This document shows, in pieces, positions 10,719 through 19,865 of a stretch of DNA of 64,000 nt. The stretch spans positions 186,001-250,000 of the forward strand of contig NZ_MUNW01000064.1 of assembly GCF_002002725.1 (NCBI RefSeq), read 5' to 3'. The notes below the pieces were generated by a model. The model made no database searches. It was not told the origin of the DNA and worked only from the letters and a program-made list of their open reading frames with translations. Origin of the DNA: Sinorhizobium sp. A49. GTDB taxonomy: Bacteria; Pseudomonadota; Alphaproteobacteria; Rhizobiales; Rhizobiaceae. Positions within the stretch are counted from its first letter, which is position 1. Each line of letters begins with the position of its first letter. The position numbers were made by a program, and so were the translations under genes.

Positions 10719-11930
10719 TTACCGTTTCAGGTTGACCAGAACTTCAAGCAGGTCAGACGCGGTCTGGAACACCTTGGAGTTTGCCGTGTAGTTGCGCTGG
10801 GCCTCGATCATCGAGGTCAGTTCGTTGGCGATGTCGACGTTCGAGTTCTCGAGCGCCTTGGACTGGATGTTGCCGAAAGCGCCGGAGCCGGCAAAACCGG
10901 TGACGATGACGCCGGAATCGGTGCCCTGCGAGTAGACGTTGCCCGACTGCGGCAGGAGCTTGTCCGGGCTCTGCACGGTCGCAAGTGCAATGCGGAACTT
11001 CGGAATGAGGTTGCCGTCGCCGTACTTGACGTAGACGACGCCTTCCTTGTCGATCTCGAAGCCCGACATCTTGCTCGGCTTCGAGCCGTCGATGCCGCCG
11101 CCGCTGCTGGTGAACTCGCCGCCGAGCTGGGTGGTCTTCGTCGTGTCGATCGTGAGCGCGCCGAGATTCGCGCCAGTGCCGGGCAAGTTGTTGATGGCGG
11201 CCGTCGTCAACGTGGCAGGCGTGGCCGAAATGCGCTTGCCCGCCGCATCGAACGTCATGGTCTGGGTGCCGATAGCGGTACCCGACGTGCGGTCGACGAC
11301 GTTGAGGCCCCAGGCGTTCGGACCGGTCTTCGTGTAGGTGAAATCGAGGATGCGGGTGTTGCCCTGGCTGTCGTAGACGACCATCGAGGTCTTGGATGTA
11401 TCGCCGACGGCCGCGCCCGAGGGAAGGTTCGCATCCATCGCGCCCTTGGTGGAGCCAGCGGCGACCAGGCCCTCGTCCTTGAGCTTGACTTCCGTCAGGC
11501 CGTCGAAGCCGTTGACGACCACGGTCGGGTCGGCGCCAGCCACGTATTCGTAGCCCATCAGCTTGAAGCCGGCGGTGTTGACGAGGTTGCCGTCCTTGTC
11601 GGGAACGAACGAGCCGGCGCGAGTCAGGAAGTTTTCGCCGCCATTGCCCTGCACGATGAAGAAGCCGCCACCGTTGATCGCAAGGTCGCTCGACGACGTC
11701 GTGTAGCTGGTGCCGCCTTGCTGCGAGATGCTGTAGCGCACCTGGGTCTCGACGCCACCGGAATTGTAGTTGCCGCCGCCCGAAGGCAGGATCATCGAAG
11801 AGAACTCAGTCGAGGCACGCTTGTAGCCCGTCGTGTTCGCATTTGCGATGTTTTCAGCCACTGTGCCGAGACGGTTCGACTGAGCGTTCATACCGGAGAC
11901 GCCCGTTCGCATGCTGCCATAGAGACTCAT
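10719..11930 (-). CDS. flgE: Flagellar hook protein FlgE
   Basis: Predicted 403 residues. It has 'SGMNAQSNRLGTVAENIANANTTGYK' near the N-terminus (rod/hook signature), the 'LAINGGGFFIVQG' FlgE/F/G domain motif, and the C-terminal 'NSNVDIANELTSMIEAQRNYTANSKVFQTASDLLEVLVNLKR' pattern. About 400 FlgE subunits would build the hook. It is the first gene of the flgE-flgK-flgL-flaF-flbT-flgD-fliQ run, 92 bases downstream of rem. Confidence 0.97.
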   Translation of the reverse strand: MSLYGSMRTGVSGMNAQSNRLGTVAENIANANTTGYKRASTEFSSMILPSGGGNYNSGGVETQVRYSISQQGGTSYTTSSSDLAINGGGFFIVQGNGGENFLTRAGSFVPDKDGNLVNTAGFKLMGYEYVAGADPTVVVNGFDGLTEVKLKDEGLVAAGSTKGAMDANLPSGAAVGDTSKTSMVVYDSQGNTRILDFTYTKTGPNAWGLNVVDRTSGTAIGTQTMTFDAAGKRISATPATLTTAAINNLPGTGANLGALTIDTTKTTQLGGEFTSSGGGIDGSKPSKMSGFEIDKEGVVYVKYGDGNLIPKFRIALATVQSPDKLLPQSGNVYSQGTDSGVIVTGFAGSGAFGNIQSKALENSNVDIANELTSMIEAQRNYTANSKVFQTASDLLEVLVNLKR

Positions 11931-12022
11931 ATCGGATCCTCATTTCCATGTTGCAGCGACACTAGGAAGCGGGCCTTGCGTGAACCTGTCTTAGGTGCCG
12001 CATTCGACCGCTTGAGCGCGCC

Positions 12023-12694
12023 TTAGTTCCAGTCGATGCAGTAGCCAAGGAAACGCTTGGAATCGATCGGGTCGAAGCCGAGCTTCTTGCGCAGTTTCTT
12101 GCGCAGCTTGCTGATGTGGCTTTCGACGACGTTCTCCTCGACGTCTTCATCGAAGATGCCGTAAATCGCGTTGAAAATCTGAGACTTGGAGACGCGGCGA
12201 CCGCGGTTCGAGACCAGGTATTCGAGAATGCGGCGCTCGCGGCGCGGCAATGCGAACACGTCGCCGTTGATCTCCGGATCGCGGCCATCCGCAAAGACGC
12301 GGATCGGACCGATATCGGTGTAGTTGTTGATGGCCTTCAGACGCCGGCGGATCGCCGCCACCCGGGCCAGGATTTCGCGGGGATGGACGGGCTTGCGAAC
12401 GACGTCGTCGACGCCGCAGTCAAACAGCGCCAGCGTGTTTTCGAGAGAGGGGGTATCGCTGACGGCGATGACGGGCGCCATCGACCGATCGCGGATCGCG
12501 CGCGGCAGGGCAAAGGTGCTGTCACCCTGGCCGATCAGAAACGCTTCGACCGCATCGATATCCGAATCCGCTGCCGCATTCACCCACTCACCGAACTCCT
12601 TGGGATCGAAGCCCGTCGAGGGAATTCCTTCACGCCCGAAAAGCGACGTATAGCCGTCCTTCACGAGTTCTCTATCATCAACCACTACGATCAT
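12023..12694 (-). CDS. rem: Rem, OmpR-type regulator of exponential-phase motility
   Basis: Predicted 223 residues. The C-terminal winged-helix domain is clear ('[25 protein letters not shown]' and '[12 protein letters not shown]'). The N-terminal receiver begins '[14 protein letters not shown]' but the usual phospho-acceptor strand (hydrophobic-D) reads '[10 protein letters not shown]' with no aspartate, so phosphorylation is unlikely. In S. meliloti Rem is activated by VisN/VisR and switches on the later flagellar genes; no kinase partner is encoded next to it. About 270 bases of AT-rich sequence precede the gene and probably hold its promoter. Confidence 0.92.
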   Translation of the reverse strand: MIVVVDDRELVKDGYTSLFGREGIPSTGFDPKEFGEWVNAAADSDIDAVEAFLIGQGDSTFALPRAIRDRSMAPVIAVSDTPSLENTLALFDCGVDDVVRKPVHPREILARVAAIRRRLKAINNYTDIGPIRVFADGRDPEINGDVFALPRRERRILEYLVSNRGRRVSKSQIFNAIYGIFDEDVEENVVESHISKLRKKLRKKLGFDPIDSKRFLGYCIDWN

Positions 12695-12964
12695 TCGTCC
12701 GCCTCCGAATCAGTATGGCACCGCACTGATTGAGAGGTACGAATCGAGGGATTCATGAACAACTAGAGGAAGTTAATGGGTGGAATTAATAATTGATTAA
12801 CCATGTCGCACCGATTTGATCTACATCTAGTGGCTAAGCGTTAACGATCACACTAAAATAATGTGGAAAAGTTAACGGCTTGCGACAAAACCACTTGCCG
12901 TCACATTCTCCGCGCATTGTCGCCACAATGCAGAACGCTTCGCGAACAAGCAATCATTGGTTGT

Positions 12965-13537
12965 TTATTGGCAGAACTGCGTTGCGTTCGGCGTCCACTT
13001 GCCGTAGCCCGTCGCGACCAGATTCGCGATCACCCGGCAGACATATTTCTTCTGCGCCGGGTCGTTATTCGGGCCGGCGTGATAGCGCGCGACGGCCATG
13101 GTCCAGCTCTCGTGCTTCGCGCGGAGGTTGGACAGGAAGCGCGCGGCATATTCGACATTCTTGCGCGGGTCAAGCATCTCCGTCGGCGATGCGAACTGAT
13201 CGCCATGGAAGTAGTAATTGATCTGCATGCAACCGAGATCGATGAGCTTGGCACCCTCAGCCTGGGCATTGGCAAAGCGGACCAGTACGTCCTGGGTGCT
13301 GTTGCCGAAATAGGCCTTGCCCTCGATGTTCATCGCGTATGGCTGCAGCGATCCCTTGCGGCCCGTCTCCGTCAGCCCGACGGAATAGAGGATGCCTGCG
13401 GGGATGCCGTATTTCGACGCTGCCGAGATGATTTCGCGCTCACAGATGCCGGTGCCGGCGCTGGCGAACGCGCTACATGTAGACGTGGCCAGTACGAGAA
13501 CGCTCAGTGCCGGCAACCGCATCATCCGTACCGCCAT
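12965..13537 (-). CDS. Periplasmic lytic transglycosylase (SLT domain), flagellar cluster
   Basis: Predicted 190 residues. A signal peptide (MAVRMMRLPALSVLVLAT...) leads into a type-1 SLT fold: 'PAGILYSVGLTETG' with the likely catalytic Glu, 'DLGCMQINYYFHG', 'LDPRKNVEYAARFLSNL' and 'WTMAVARYHAG'. It should cleave peptidoglycan. Because FlgJ here lacks its muramidase half, this enzyme is a good candidate to open the wall for the rod, as SltF does in Rhodobacter. The chosen start overlaps the end of motD/fliK by 65 bases; a start at 13525 or 13522 is possible. AAGGCGAG precedes the chosen ATG. Confidence 0.85.
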   Translation of the reverse strand: MAVRMMRLPALSVLVLATSTCSAFASAGTGICEREIISAASKYGIPAGILYSVGLTETGRKGSLQPYAMNIEGKAYFGNSTQDVLVRFANAQAEGAKLIDLGCMQINYYFHGDQFASPTEMLDPRKNVEYAARFLSNLRAKHESWTMAVARYHAGPNNDPAQKKYVCRVIANLVATGYGKWTPNATQFCQ

Positions 13538-14939
13538 TGCCAACTCGCCTTTCCGCCATTGAAGCCTGGCTGTCGCCATTCTGTCTCTGCCGCCCCTGCC
13601 CGCTACCGTCCTCGGCGCGCTCGCGGCCCTGCTGGCCCGCCTGAGCCTGCTGCTGCGAACTGCCGCTGCCGGTCGAGGCATCACCGCCCGAATTGAACAC
13701 GACGTTGATCTGATCGACCGCGAAGCCCTGGGCCCGCAGCGCCTTGACCATTTCGCTCTGGTCGTCGCGCAGCTGGCGGAAAGCGTCGGCGTTTTCGACC
13801 TTCAGCTCGACCTGCAGCTCGTCGTCTTTCAACCGCAACGTCGCGGTAACAAGGCCGAGCTCGATCGGATGCATCTGGATCTTGAGCGTGTTCAAGGTCT
13901 TGCCGGCCTGGGTCCAGGCATCCGGCTGGCCGAGGGCCGCACTGTGCTGCAACGACTGGGCGAAACCTGCATCACCGGCGATCGCGCTGGTGACGTTGGT
14001 GGAATTCGTGTTCATCGAAATGCCGAGATACCGGCGTGCCTCGAGCACGGTGACGTTTTCGGCCTTGGCCGACGACCGCGCGGCGTCGACCGTAGCGCGC
14101 TCACCATCGTTGGATATGCTCATCGAGATCGCCTGGCCCTTGCCATCGGCGCGGGCAAAGCGAAACAGCCGGTCCGTGCCCTGCTCGCCCTCGGCACCTT
14201 CAGCGTTCGAACCATGCGCATCGGTCATCTCGCCATGTGCTGCGACCTTCGCGTTGCCGTCGCCAAGCGCATGAACACCGACCGATCCGGGCGCGCCGGC
14301 TCGCGCATCCGCACGCGCCGACGGCATCGCATTGCCGCCGAGCAAGGTCAGCAGATCATCCACGCTGGCGTTTGGCGATGACTTGGCCTCGGAAGCCGTT
14401 TGCCCGTCTGTCGGCTCGCCGTTGCCGTCGACACCTTGTGCGCCGCTCGTCTGGGCTTTGCCAGGCCCGTGCGACAGCGCCGCTATGCGCGCAGCCACGT
14501 CGTCCGCTTCGCCGGCCAGTTCGGGCGTGCCCGTGTTCTCCCGCGCTAGCGTTGCCCTGGCTGCGGCAAGACGCTTGGCGTCCTTTTCACGTGCGGCGAG
14601 TGAGAAACGCTCGTTCTGAGCATTCTGATTTTCAAGCGACGGGTCCTCGAGATCCCCAGGCGCCCTGTGCGCTGGCTTGGAGATCGAGATCTTTGCGTCA
14701 CCGCCTTTGATGCCACCGTTGCCGATCAAAGCCGCAGCTCCCGAATTATCGCCGTCTGCGGCATCGCCGTTTCCTGCGACCGAACCCTGTCCTCCCTGAC
14801 CGTTCGCCTTCTGGCGCCCGGCGGTCGCGACGGCATCCTCGAAGGCGCCCGGGGCCTGCTCTTTGCCGCCCGCGCGGGCGCCCGCCTTGCCCGTCTGGGT
14901 TGGAGGCGGTGCGCGCAGGCTTTCATCCAAAGCTCTCAT
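13473..14939 (-). CDS. fliK: Hook-length control protein FliK (formerly MotD)
   Basis: Predicted 488 residues. Most of the protein is low-complexity and rich in Gly, Ala, Asp and Gln, as in FliK. The conserved substrate-switch domain is near the C-terminus ('LNTLKIQMHPIELGLVTATLRLKDDELQVELKVE'-type pattern, with 'MHPIELG'). In S. meliloti MotD was shown to be the hook-length regulator and renamed FliK. It follows motC with an ATGA overlap and shares 65 bases with the transglycosylase gene, which suggests tight co-expression. Confidence 0.93.
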   Translation of the reverse strand: MRALDESLRAPPPTQTGKAGARAGGKEQAPGAFEDAVATAGRQKANGQGGQGSVAGNGDAADGDNSGAAALIGNGGIKGGDAKISISKPAHRAPGDLEDPSLENQNAQNERFSLAAREKDAKRLAAARATLARENTGTPELAGEADDVAARIAALSHGPGKAQTSGAQGVDGNGEPTDGQTASEAKSSPNASVDDLLTLLGGNAMPSARADARAGAPGSVGVHALGDGNAKVAAHGEMTDAHGSNAEGAEGEQGTDRLFRFARADGKGQAISMSISNDGERATVDAARSSAKAENVTVLEARRYLGISMNTNSTNVTSAIAGDAGFAQSLQHSAALGQPDAWTQAGKTLNTLKIQMHPIELGLVTATLRLKDDELQVELKVENADAFRQLRDDQSEMVKALRAQGFAVDQINVVFNSGGDASTGSGSSQQQAQAGQQGRERAEDGSGQGRQRQNGDSQASMAERRVGNGGTDDAVAGTERSRTGHVYM

Positions 14940-16246
14940 TTGCCTTCCCCCCTAAGCAGCGCATCGATCTCGTCGACCTTTGACCGGCCCTTCGCCACGA
15001 AACCATCGTGGGCCGGGTCGGAGGCGTCGGCAGCGTCGGCACTAACCTCTGTCGTCTCTTCAGCTGTCGGGACGCCGGCCTGCGCCGTCGGTTCCCCGAA
15101 CGGGCTCATGCCGCTTCCCGTTTCCACGCCTTCGATGTCATCATTCGGCGTGACTGGTTGAACCGGTCTAGCGGAGAACGCTTGCGTGAGGCTTTCATCG
15201 TCCGGTGGTCTGACGACGGCATCTGCAACCGCCTTGGCGGCATCGCGCAGGGCGCGGTCGCGCGGTGAGAGTTCCGCGTCCGGGATCGCGGCAATGCTTT
15301 GGGTCGCGGCGAAAACGTCTGACGATGGCACCGACGCCAGCCCGGCGTAAAAATTGGCAAGTACGCGCGGCTCGGAGGCGCCGTCGACTGCAAGCTGTTC
15401 GGCTCGTTCGGACGCAAGCTTCGCCAGGGTCTGCTTGCCGCTGATGGCGGCGCGCCGTGCGACGCGCAGATAGACCTCCCGCTGGCGCGGCGCGTCCATG
15501 AAAGTCAGGATTTCGGAAATCCGCTCATGCACGCCTTCTTCGAAATGCCCCACGGCCAGTTCGACGAAGACATCGGCGAATTGGCTCGCATAGGGCGACG
15601 TCAGGTAACGGCGGGCGTAGTTCAGCGCGTAGCGGAAGCCCTTGTCCGGCAAGTTCGCCTGCACTGCGAGGTAGACAGAGCGGCGAAGTGCCGCCTCTTC
15701 GATGATCGTGCCGGGAGCTGTCAATCGTGCCCAGTCGTAGAACTTCATCGCCCCAACCGGATCCTGCTGCGAGGTGGCATTGCCCAGAATCAGAAACAGG
15801 TAGGGACCCACACGGGAGTTGCGGTACTCGGGCGCCGCCTTCGACAGGCTCTCGACGATCAGACCGCCCTTGCCGCCGAGATACTGGCGCAGCGCATCGG
15901 TAACGCGCGAATCGAAATTGCCGTCGACATCGTGGTCGGCGAGATAGTTGAGCGTCTCCGGGTTGCCGCCGCTCATGGCGTAGACAAGCGCCGCATCGAC
16001 GTTGCGCGGATCGCGGAACACGGATGCGTCTGCGGCCCTGAGCCGCTTGTCGATCGCCCCCAGCATGAAGCGCTGCATCTCGATGGCCGAATGATCGCCG
16101 AGCACCACCGAGTCCTGCACATATTGCAGCGACCGAATCATTTTGAACGGTGCAAGCTCCTCGAGATCGTTGGCACCGGCCAGTCCCGCCGAAAGCGGGA
16201 TGGCAAGTGCCGACATCATCAAGGCGGATCTCAGGCGTCGCAGCAT
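14936..16246 (-). CDS. motC: Periplasmic motility protein MotC
   Basis: Predicted 436 residues with a signal peptide (MLRRLRSALMMSALAIPLSAGLAGA). The rest is mostly helical, with 'MIRSLQYVQDSVVLGDHSAIEMQRFML' early and a proline/threonine-rich, acidic C-terminal part. MotC is a rhizobial protein that binds the periplasmic part of MotB and is needed for motor rotation; its stability depends on the chaperone MotE (26610-27146). It lies 5 bases after motB. Confidence 0.94.
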   Translation of the reverse strand: MLRRLRSALMMSALAIPLSAGLAGANDLEELAPFKMIRSLQYVQDSVVLGDHSAIEMQRFMLGAIDKRLRAADASVFRDPRNVDAALVYAMSGGNPETLNYLADHDVDGNFDSRVTDALRQYLGGKGGLIVESLSKAAPEYRNSRVGPYLFLILGNATSQQDPVGAMKFYDWARLTAPGTIIEEAALRRSVYLAVQANLPDKGFRYALNYARRYLTSPYASQFADVFVELAVGHFEEGVHERISEILTFMDAPRQREVYLRVARRAAISGKQTLAKLASERAEQLAVDGASEPRVLANFYAGLASVPSSDVFAATQSIAAIPDAELSPRDRALRDAAKAVADAVVRPPDDESLTQAFSARPVQPVTPNDDIEGVETGSGMSPFGEPTAQAGVPTAEETTEVSADAADASDPAHDGFVAKGRSKVDEIDALLRGEGK

Positions 16247-16251
16247 TGATC

Positions 16252-17466
16252 CTAGCCCTTTGCCGGCTGCAGCAGGATTTCGATGCGGCGGTTACCGGGC
16301 GCATAGGGATCGCCAGGGATCTGCAGCCGTCTGTCGGCAAAGCCGGTGATCTGGCTGACGCGATCTTCCTTCAGACCGCCGCGCACGAGCATGTAGTAGG
16401 CGCTCTGAGCCCGTGCGGCCGACAGGCGCCAGTTGTCGTAGGTGCCGTCCTTGAACGGACGACCATCGGTGTGGCCGCGGATGGCAACCGCGCCCTGGCG
16501 CTCAGACAACAGTCTGCCGATCTTTTCCATCGCCATGACCAGTTCCTTCTGCGGCACGGCCGAACCGACGGCAAACATCTGGGAATCCGTCTGCTCGCTG
16601 ATCGTCACCAGCAGACCACCCTCTGCTGGTGTCACGACGAGGCCTTCCGCCAGTTTGCCGGCATCGCCGCCGAGCTCCTTCGTGATCTCGGCCTTCAGCG
16701 CTTCTGCCTGCGCCGCGGCATCCTGCTTGAAAAGCTCGGCCTTCTCGGCATCGCTCTTGCCGGCTTCGGCAGTCTTGGCGTCTTCCTCGGCCTTCTGCTC
16801 TTCTGTGGTTTTCTGCAGTGGCGCTGCGCCGCTTTCCATGGCCGCCTTGGACGCCAGGGCTACATCTGTCTCTTTCGTGTTGCCGGCATCCTTGACTTCG
16901 ACCTGTTTGGTCCAGAAATCGGGGTCGAACGGGTCGCGATAGGCTTCGCCGCCCTCAGCGCCGGTCGATGGCCCGGATTGCGCTGCGCCGCCGTCACCCT
17001 TGACGCTGATGTTTGCCTGCTGGCCCACTTCCTGTGCGATCTCGGAAAGCACGGAATAGGGGTTCTCGAAAAAGTCCGCGTCGGAGTATTTCGTTTCCTC
17101 GCCCGAAGTCGCCGTCAGCTGGTCGCCGGTCTTTGCAGAGCCACCGGACTTGTCCTGCTCGCCGTCCACCTTCGATCGTTGTTGCGTCTCTTCTCCCTGC
17201 GCATCCTTGGCAGGGTCCTTGAGGCCACGTTCGGCGGGCTTCTGGTCGGTCAACTGCACCGGGTTGAAATAGGAGGCGATCGCCGCCTTCGTCTCTTCGT
17301 TGGCCGCATTGATCAGCCACATGACGAGGAAGAAGGCCATCATCGCCGTCATGAAGTCGGCATAGGCGATCTTCCACGCTCCGCCGTGATGGCCGTCATG
17401 ATTGCCGCTCACGCGCTTGACGATGATGATTTCGTTCTTGCCGTTGTGGTGGCTTTCGTCGCTCAT
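16252..17466 (-). CDS. motB: Flagellar stator protein MotB
   Basis: Predicted 404 residues. A single transmembrane helix carries '[18 protein letters not shown]' with the proton-conducting aspartate at about residue 37. A long charged linker of some 200 residues follows, then an OmpA-like peptidoglycan-binding domain with '[10 protein letters not shown]', '[16 protein letters not shown]' and 'GNRRIEI'. The long linker is typical of rhizobial MotB, which also binds MotC. The start ATG (17464-17466) overlaps the stop of the FliH-like gene (ATGA). Its partner motA is far away, at 34573, on the other strand. Confidence 0.96.
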   Translation of the reverse strand: MSDESHHNGKNEIIIVKRVSGNHDGHHGGAWKIAYADFMTAMMAFFLVMWLINAANEETKAAIASYFNPVQLTDQKPAERGLKDPAKDAQGEETQQRSKVDGEQDKSGGSAKTGDQLTATSGEETKYSDADFFENPYSVLSEIAQEVGQQANISVKGDGGAAQSGPSTGAEGGEAYRDPFDPDFWTKQVEVKDAGNTKETDVALASKAAMESGAAPLQKTTEEQKAEEDAKTAEAGKSDAEKAELFKQDAAAQAEALKAEITKELGGDAGKLAEGLVVTPAEGGLLVTISEQTDSQMFAVGSAVPQKELVMAMEKIGRLLSERQGAVAIRGHTDGRPFKDGTYDNWRLSAARAQSAYYMLVRGGLKEDRVSQITGFADRRLQIPGDPYAPGNRRIEILLQPAKG

Positions 17467-18116
17467 GCGAGAACCTTCCGGACAGTGTCGGCCCAAGCCG
17501 CCATTCTTGTGACGAGGATCGTGCCGTCCATTTCGATGGCGAGATCGACGTCCATTGTTTCAATGTGGCGGAACACCGGCATGTCGTCGCCGAGGCTGCT
17601 CTTCAAGGCTTCCAACAGGCGAAGCGGGCCCTTGATGGTGATCGCACACCCTTCGCCGGCGACGATCCCTTGCCGGATCATCTGGGCCATATCGGCAACG
17701 GCCCGCTGCAAAAGCGCATCCTCCATGACGGGAGCAAGCACACGGGCGGTCTGGTCACCCAGCGACACGGCCAATTGATCCGTCATCGCGTTAAATCGTT
17801 CGGCAACGCGGCTTGCCGCCTCATCCTCGAAGCGCTGGGTCAGGGCTTCGATTTCGGCTGCGTGGGCGGCCTGGAGGTCGGCAATCTGGTTGGCGTGTTC
17901 AAAGGCAAGCTCTGCCTGCGCTTCCGCCCGGCCCTGCTCGAATGCTTCACGACGCTCGGCATCGACATCGATCTGAGGGGCGATCGACCGCGGCGCGGAA
18001 CGGTCGCTATCGGAGTAGTCGATATCCAGATCGGGAAAATATTTCGGCGGCATCATCGACAGTTCGACTTTCGGCGCGCTGAAATCCTTCAGATAGCGGG
18101 ACAGCATCGCGCTCAT
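17463..18116 (-). CDS. FliH-like flagellar export ATPase regulator (candidate)
   Basis: Predicted 217 residues from the ATG at 18114-18116, preceded by GAGG. After an N-terminal region with '[14 protein letters not shown]' comes a long glutamate/alanine-rich coiled coil ('[25 protein letters not shown]...'), then a globular C-terminal domain with '[12 protein letters not shown]', '[20 protein letters not shown]' and '[24 protein letters not shown]'. This is the layout of FliH, which binds FliI and FliN. No other fliH is seen in the window. It heads the motB-motC-fliK group. The longer open frame up to 18299 is not used because the sequence before 18116 does not look coding. Call made from pattern only. 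Confidence 0.78.
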   Translation of the reverse strand: MSAMLSRYLKDFSAPKVELSMMPPKYFPDLDIDYSDSDRSAPRSIAPQIDVDAERREAFEQGRAEAQAELAFEHANQIADLQAAHAAEIEALTQRFEDEAASRVAERFNAMTDQLAVSLGDQTARVLAPVMEDALLQRAVADMAQMIRQGIVAGEGCAITIKGPLRLLEALKSSLGDDMPVFRHIETMDVDLAIEMDGTILVTRMAAWADTVRKVLA

Positions 18117-18567
18117 GGCTGGAACCTCGATACGCGCAGACCGACAGCCGGCGATCCCCGTCTGCCCGACAGGCGCCGCCTTACGGCGCAGAATTCCCAT
18201 GATGCTGACACTGCTGAAATGTCTCCCTCGGGTCCGCTCGCCGATAGCGGCGAACCCTGCATGCTTGGACTTACACAGGTCGCGCTCGGAAACTCTCATC
18301 CAAGCGGCGGACCGATGCAGGCGGCGGCACAGATCTCATATTGGCCGGCAGTCAACCGACAGGACTGCGAGGGAAGGCTATTCGGTCAAACTTGTGCGAA
18401 AATGAATGTGTTGGACCGCGCCAGGGCAATTAGCGCGGTCCAACCGTTTCCACCGGGTGCCGTGACCGACGACATGGCAGAACTCAACCCGTTCCGGCAT
18501 CCGCTTCTCAGCGGATGCGGCCGAGCGATCTCAAACCGGCGGGCCAGAGCGCACCGGTTGGAAAACC
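18117..18567. other. Intergenic region between the third flagellin and the FliH-like gene
   Basis: This 451-base stretch holds no convincing gene. It should contain the end of the flagellin message and the promoter of the fliH-like/motB/motC group. The only strong structure is the 11-base inverted repeat at 18411-18443, listed separately. Confidence 0.6.
18411..18443 (-). terminator. Stem-loop after the third flagellin gene
   Basis: A perfect 11-base inverted repeat (TTGGACCGCGC / GCGCGGTCCAA) with an 11-base loop lies about 125 bases past the flagellin stop. On the minus strand it is followed by CACATTCATTTTC, T-rich but without a clean run. It is either a weak terminator or an operator palindrome for the fliH-like/mot promoter. 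Confidence 0.45.
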
Positions 18568-19536
18568 TTACTGCTGGAAGAGGCGCAGGATGTTTTCGGA
18601 ATTGGTGTTGGCGATCGAGAGCGCCTGAATGCCGAGCTGCTGTTGCGTCTGCAGCGCCTTCAACCGCGTCGATTCCTCATTCATATCGGCATCGACAAGA
18701 CGGCCGACGCCCTTGTCGATCGTATCCATCAGGTTGGCGACGAAGCTTTCCTGCATGTCGATGCGCTTGGTAATCGCACCAAGTGTCGAGCCGGCGTCCG
18801 TCAACTGTCCGAGGATCTTGTCGACGACGCGGATCATCGCGTCCATGTCGGCAGGCGTGGTGGATGCGGACAGCTTGATTTCGGTGCCGGTCGGAGGAGC
18901 TGCGGGCGGTGCGACGATCAGATAGTACGGAGCCGCGGTGCCCGTCGGCGTTCCCAGGAGCGCGTCGGCATCATAGCCTCTGGTCAGCAGGCCGCGCGCC
19001 GAGCTGCCGGAGTCGATCAGCATTGATTGCGCCGTATCGAAATCGAGGGTGGTAATGGAAACATTGCCGTTTCCGTCGCGGTTGAACGAGGCGACGATCG
19101 ACTTTGTGCCGACAGCGGCGGTATTGGTGTTGTACAGCCAGTTCTCGCTCGAGAACGACGCCGATTGCGCGGCAGACATGAGCTGGTTCTTCAGCTCCGT
19201 GATTTCCTTGTTGATCTTGAGCTTGTCGACACCTGGCTCGCGCGCGGCAACCAGTTTCGTCTTGATTTCCGTGACGATGTCGATGGAAGCTTTCATCGCT
19301 TCATAGGCGGTATCGACCTTGGCCGCACCGAGGCCGAGCGCGTCCTGCACCGTTGACAGAGCGGCGTTGTCGGATCGCATGGTGGTTGCGATCGACCAGT
19401 AGGCGGCATTGTCCGCTGCCGTCTGTACCCGGTAGCCGGACGAGATCCTGTCCTGCACTTCGGCCATGTTGGTGTTGATCGAGCGTAACGTCTGGAGTGC
19501 GGCCATGGCGGCCGTGTTGGTCATGATGCTGGTCAT
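18568..19536 (-). CDS. flaC: Flagellin, divergent third copy
   Basis: Predicted 322 residues. The N-terminal D0/D1 helix ('MTSIMTNTAAMAALQTLRSIN', 'RISSGYRVQTAADNAAYWSIAT') and C-terminal helix ('DADMNEESTRLKALQTQQQLG', 'NSENILRLF') are normal flagellin. The middle differs from the other two copies and carries a proline-rich insertion near residues 200-220 ('APPAAPPTGTE'). It is likely a minor filament subunit. The symbol follows position; which S. meliloti flagellin it matches cannot be decided here. Its leader shares conserved segments with the other flagellin genes. Confidence 0.9.
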   Translation of the reverse strand: MTSIMTNTAAMAALQTLRSINTNMAEVQDRISSGYRVQTAADNAAYWSIATTMRSDNAALSTVQDALGLGAAKVDTAYEAMKASIDIVTEIKTKLVAAREPGVDKLKINKEITELKNQLMSAAQSASFSSENWLYNTNTAAVGTKSIVASFNRDGNGNVSITTLDFDTAQSMLIDSGSSARGLLTRGYDADALLGTPTGTAAPYYLIVAPPAAPPTGTEIKLSASTTPADMDAMIRVVDKILGQLTDAGSTLGAITKRIDMQESFVANLMDTIDKGVGRLVDADMNEESTRLKALQTQQQLGIQALSIANTNSENILRLFQQ

Positions 19537-19865
19537 TGGTCACTTGCCCCGAATGATTTTCTGAGAACATTCCGGTGTGAATGACCGGCAGCGACGGGAC
19601 CAGCGTCATGCGAACCGCCCCTGTTTTGCCCTGGGGGCGACCCTTCGCTCTTAACGAATGTGTAATGATTGTTTGGTTAACAAACAGTTAACGCCGTTCA
19701 TAAGTCAGTAACGAAGGTGAACAAAAATAAGGAAATATGAAGCAGGCGTTAATGGCAGCAAGCCACAGACGGAAAACGGAAAAACCGCGCCGCCCTCTCG
19801 GGCGACGCGGTTTCCTGGAGTGGATGATCATGAGGGCGGATGCGCCCCCATGCTCGATGCGCTGA
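19537..19865 (-). promoter_or_regulatory. Leader and promoter region of the third flagellin gene
   Basis: This 329-base space contains, reading the minus strand, the terminator of the upstream flagellin (19780-19813), AT-rich sequence with TGGTTAAC at 19674-19681 (plus-strand reading), and a segment at 19565-19611 that is partly conserved in front of all three flagellin genes (CCGGAATGTTC and GCATGACGC on the minus strand). No gene is seen. Confidence 0.5.
19780..19813 (-). terminator. Rho-independent terminator after the second flagellin
   Basis: A GC-rich stem (AACCGCG-CGCCC / GGGCG-CGCGGTT, one mismatch, loop TCTC on the plus strand) ends in TTTTT on the minus strand, about 52 bases after the flagellin stop. 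The form is classical. Confidence 0.85.

Noticed and set aside
16150-17778. 542-codon plus-strand frame opposite motB and neighbours
   Set aside because: MotB is clear on the minus strand, and the frame runs across gene borders.
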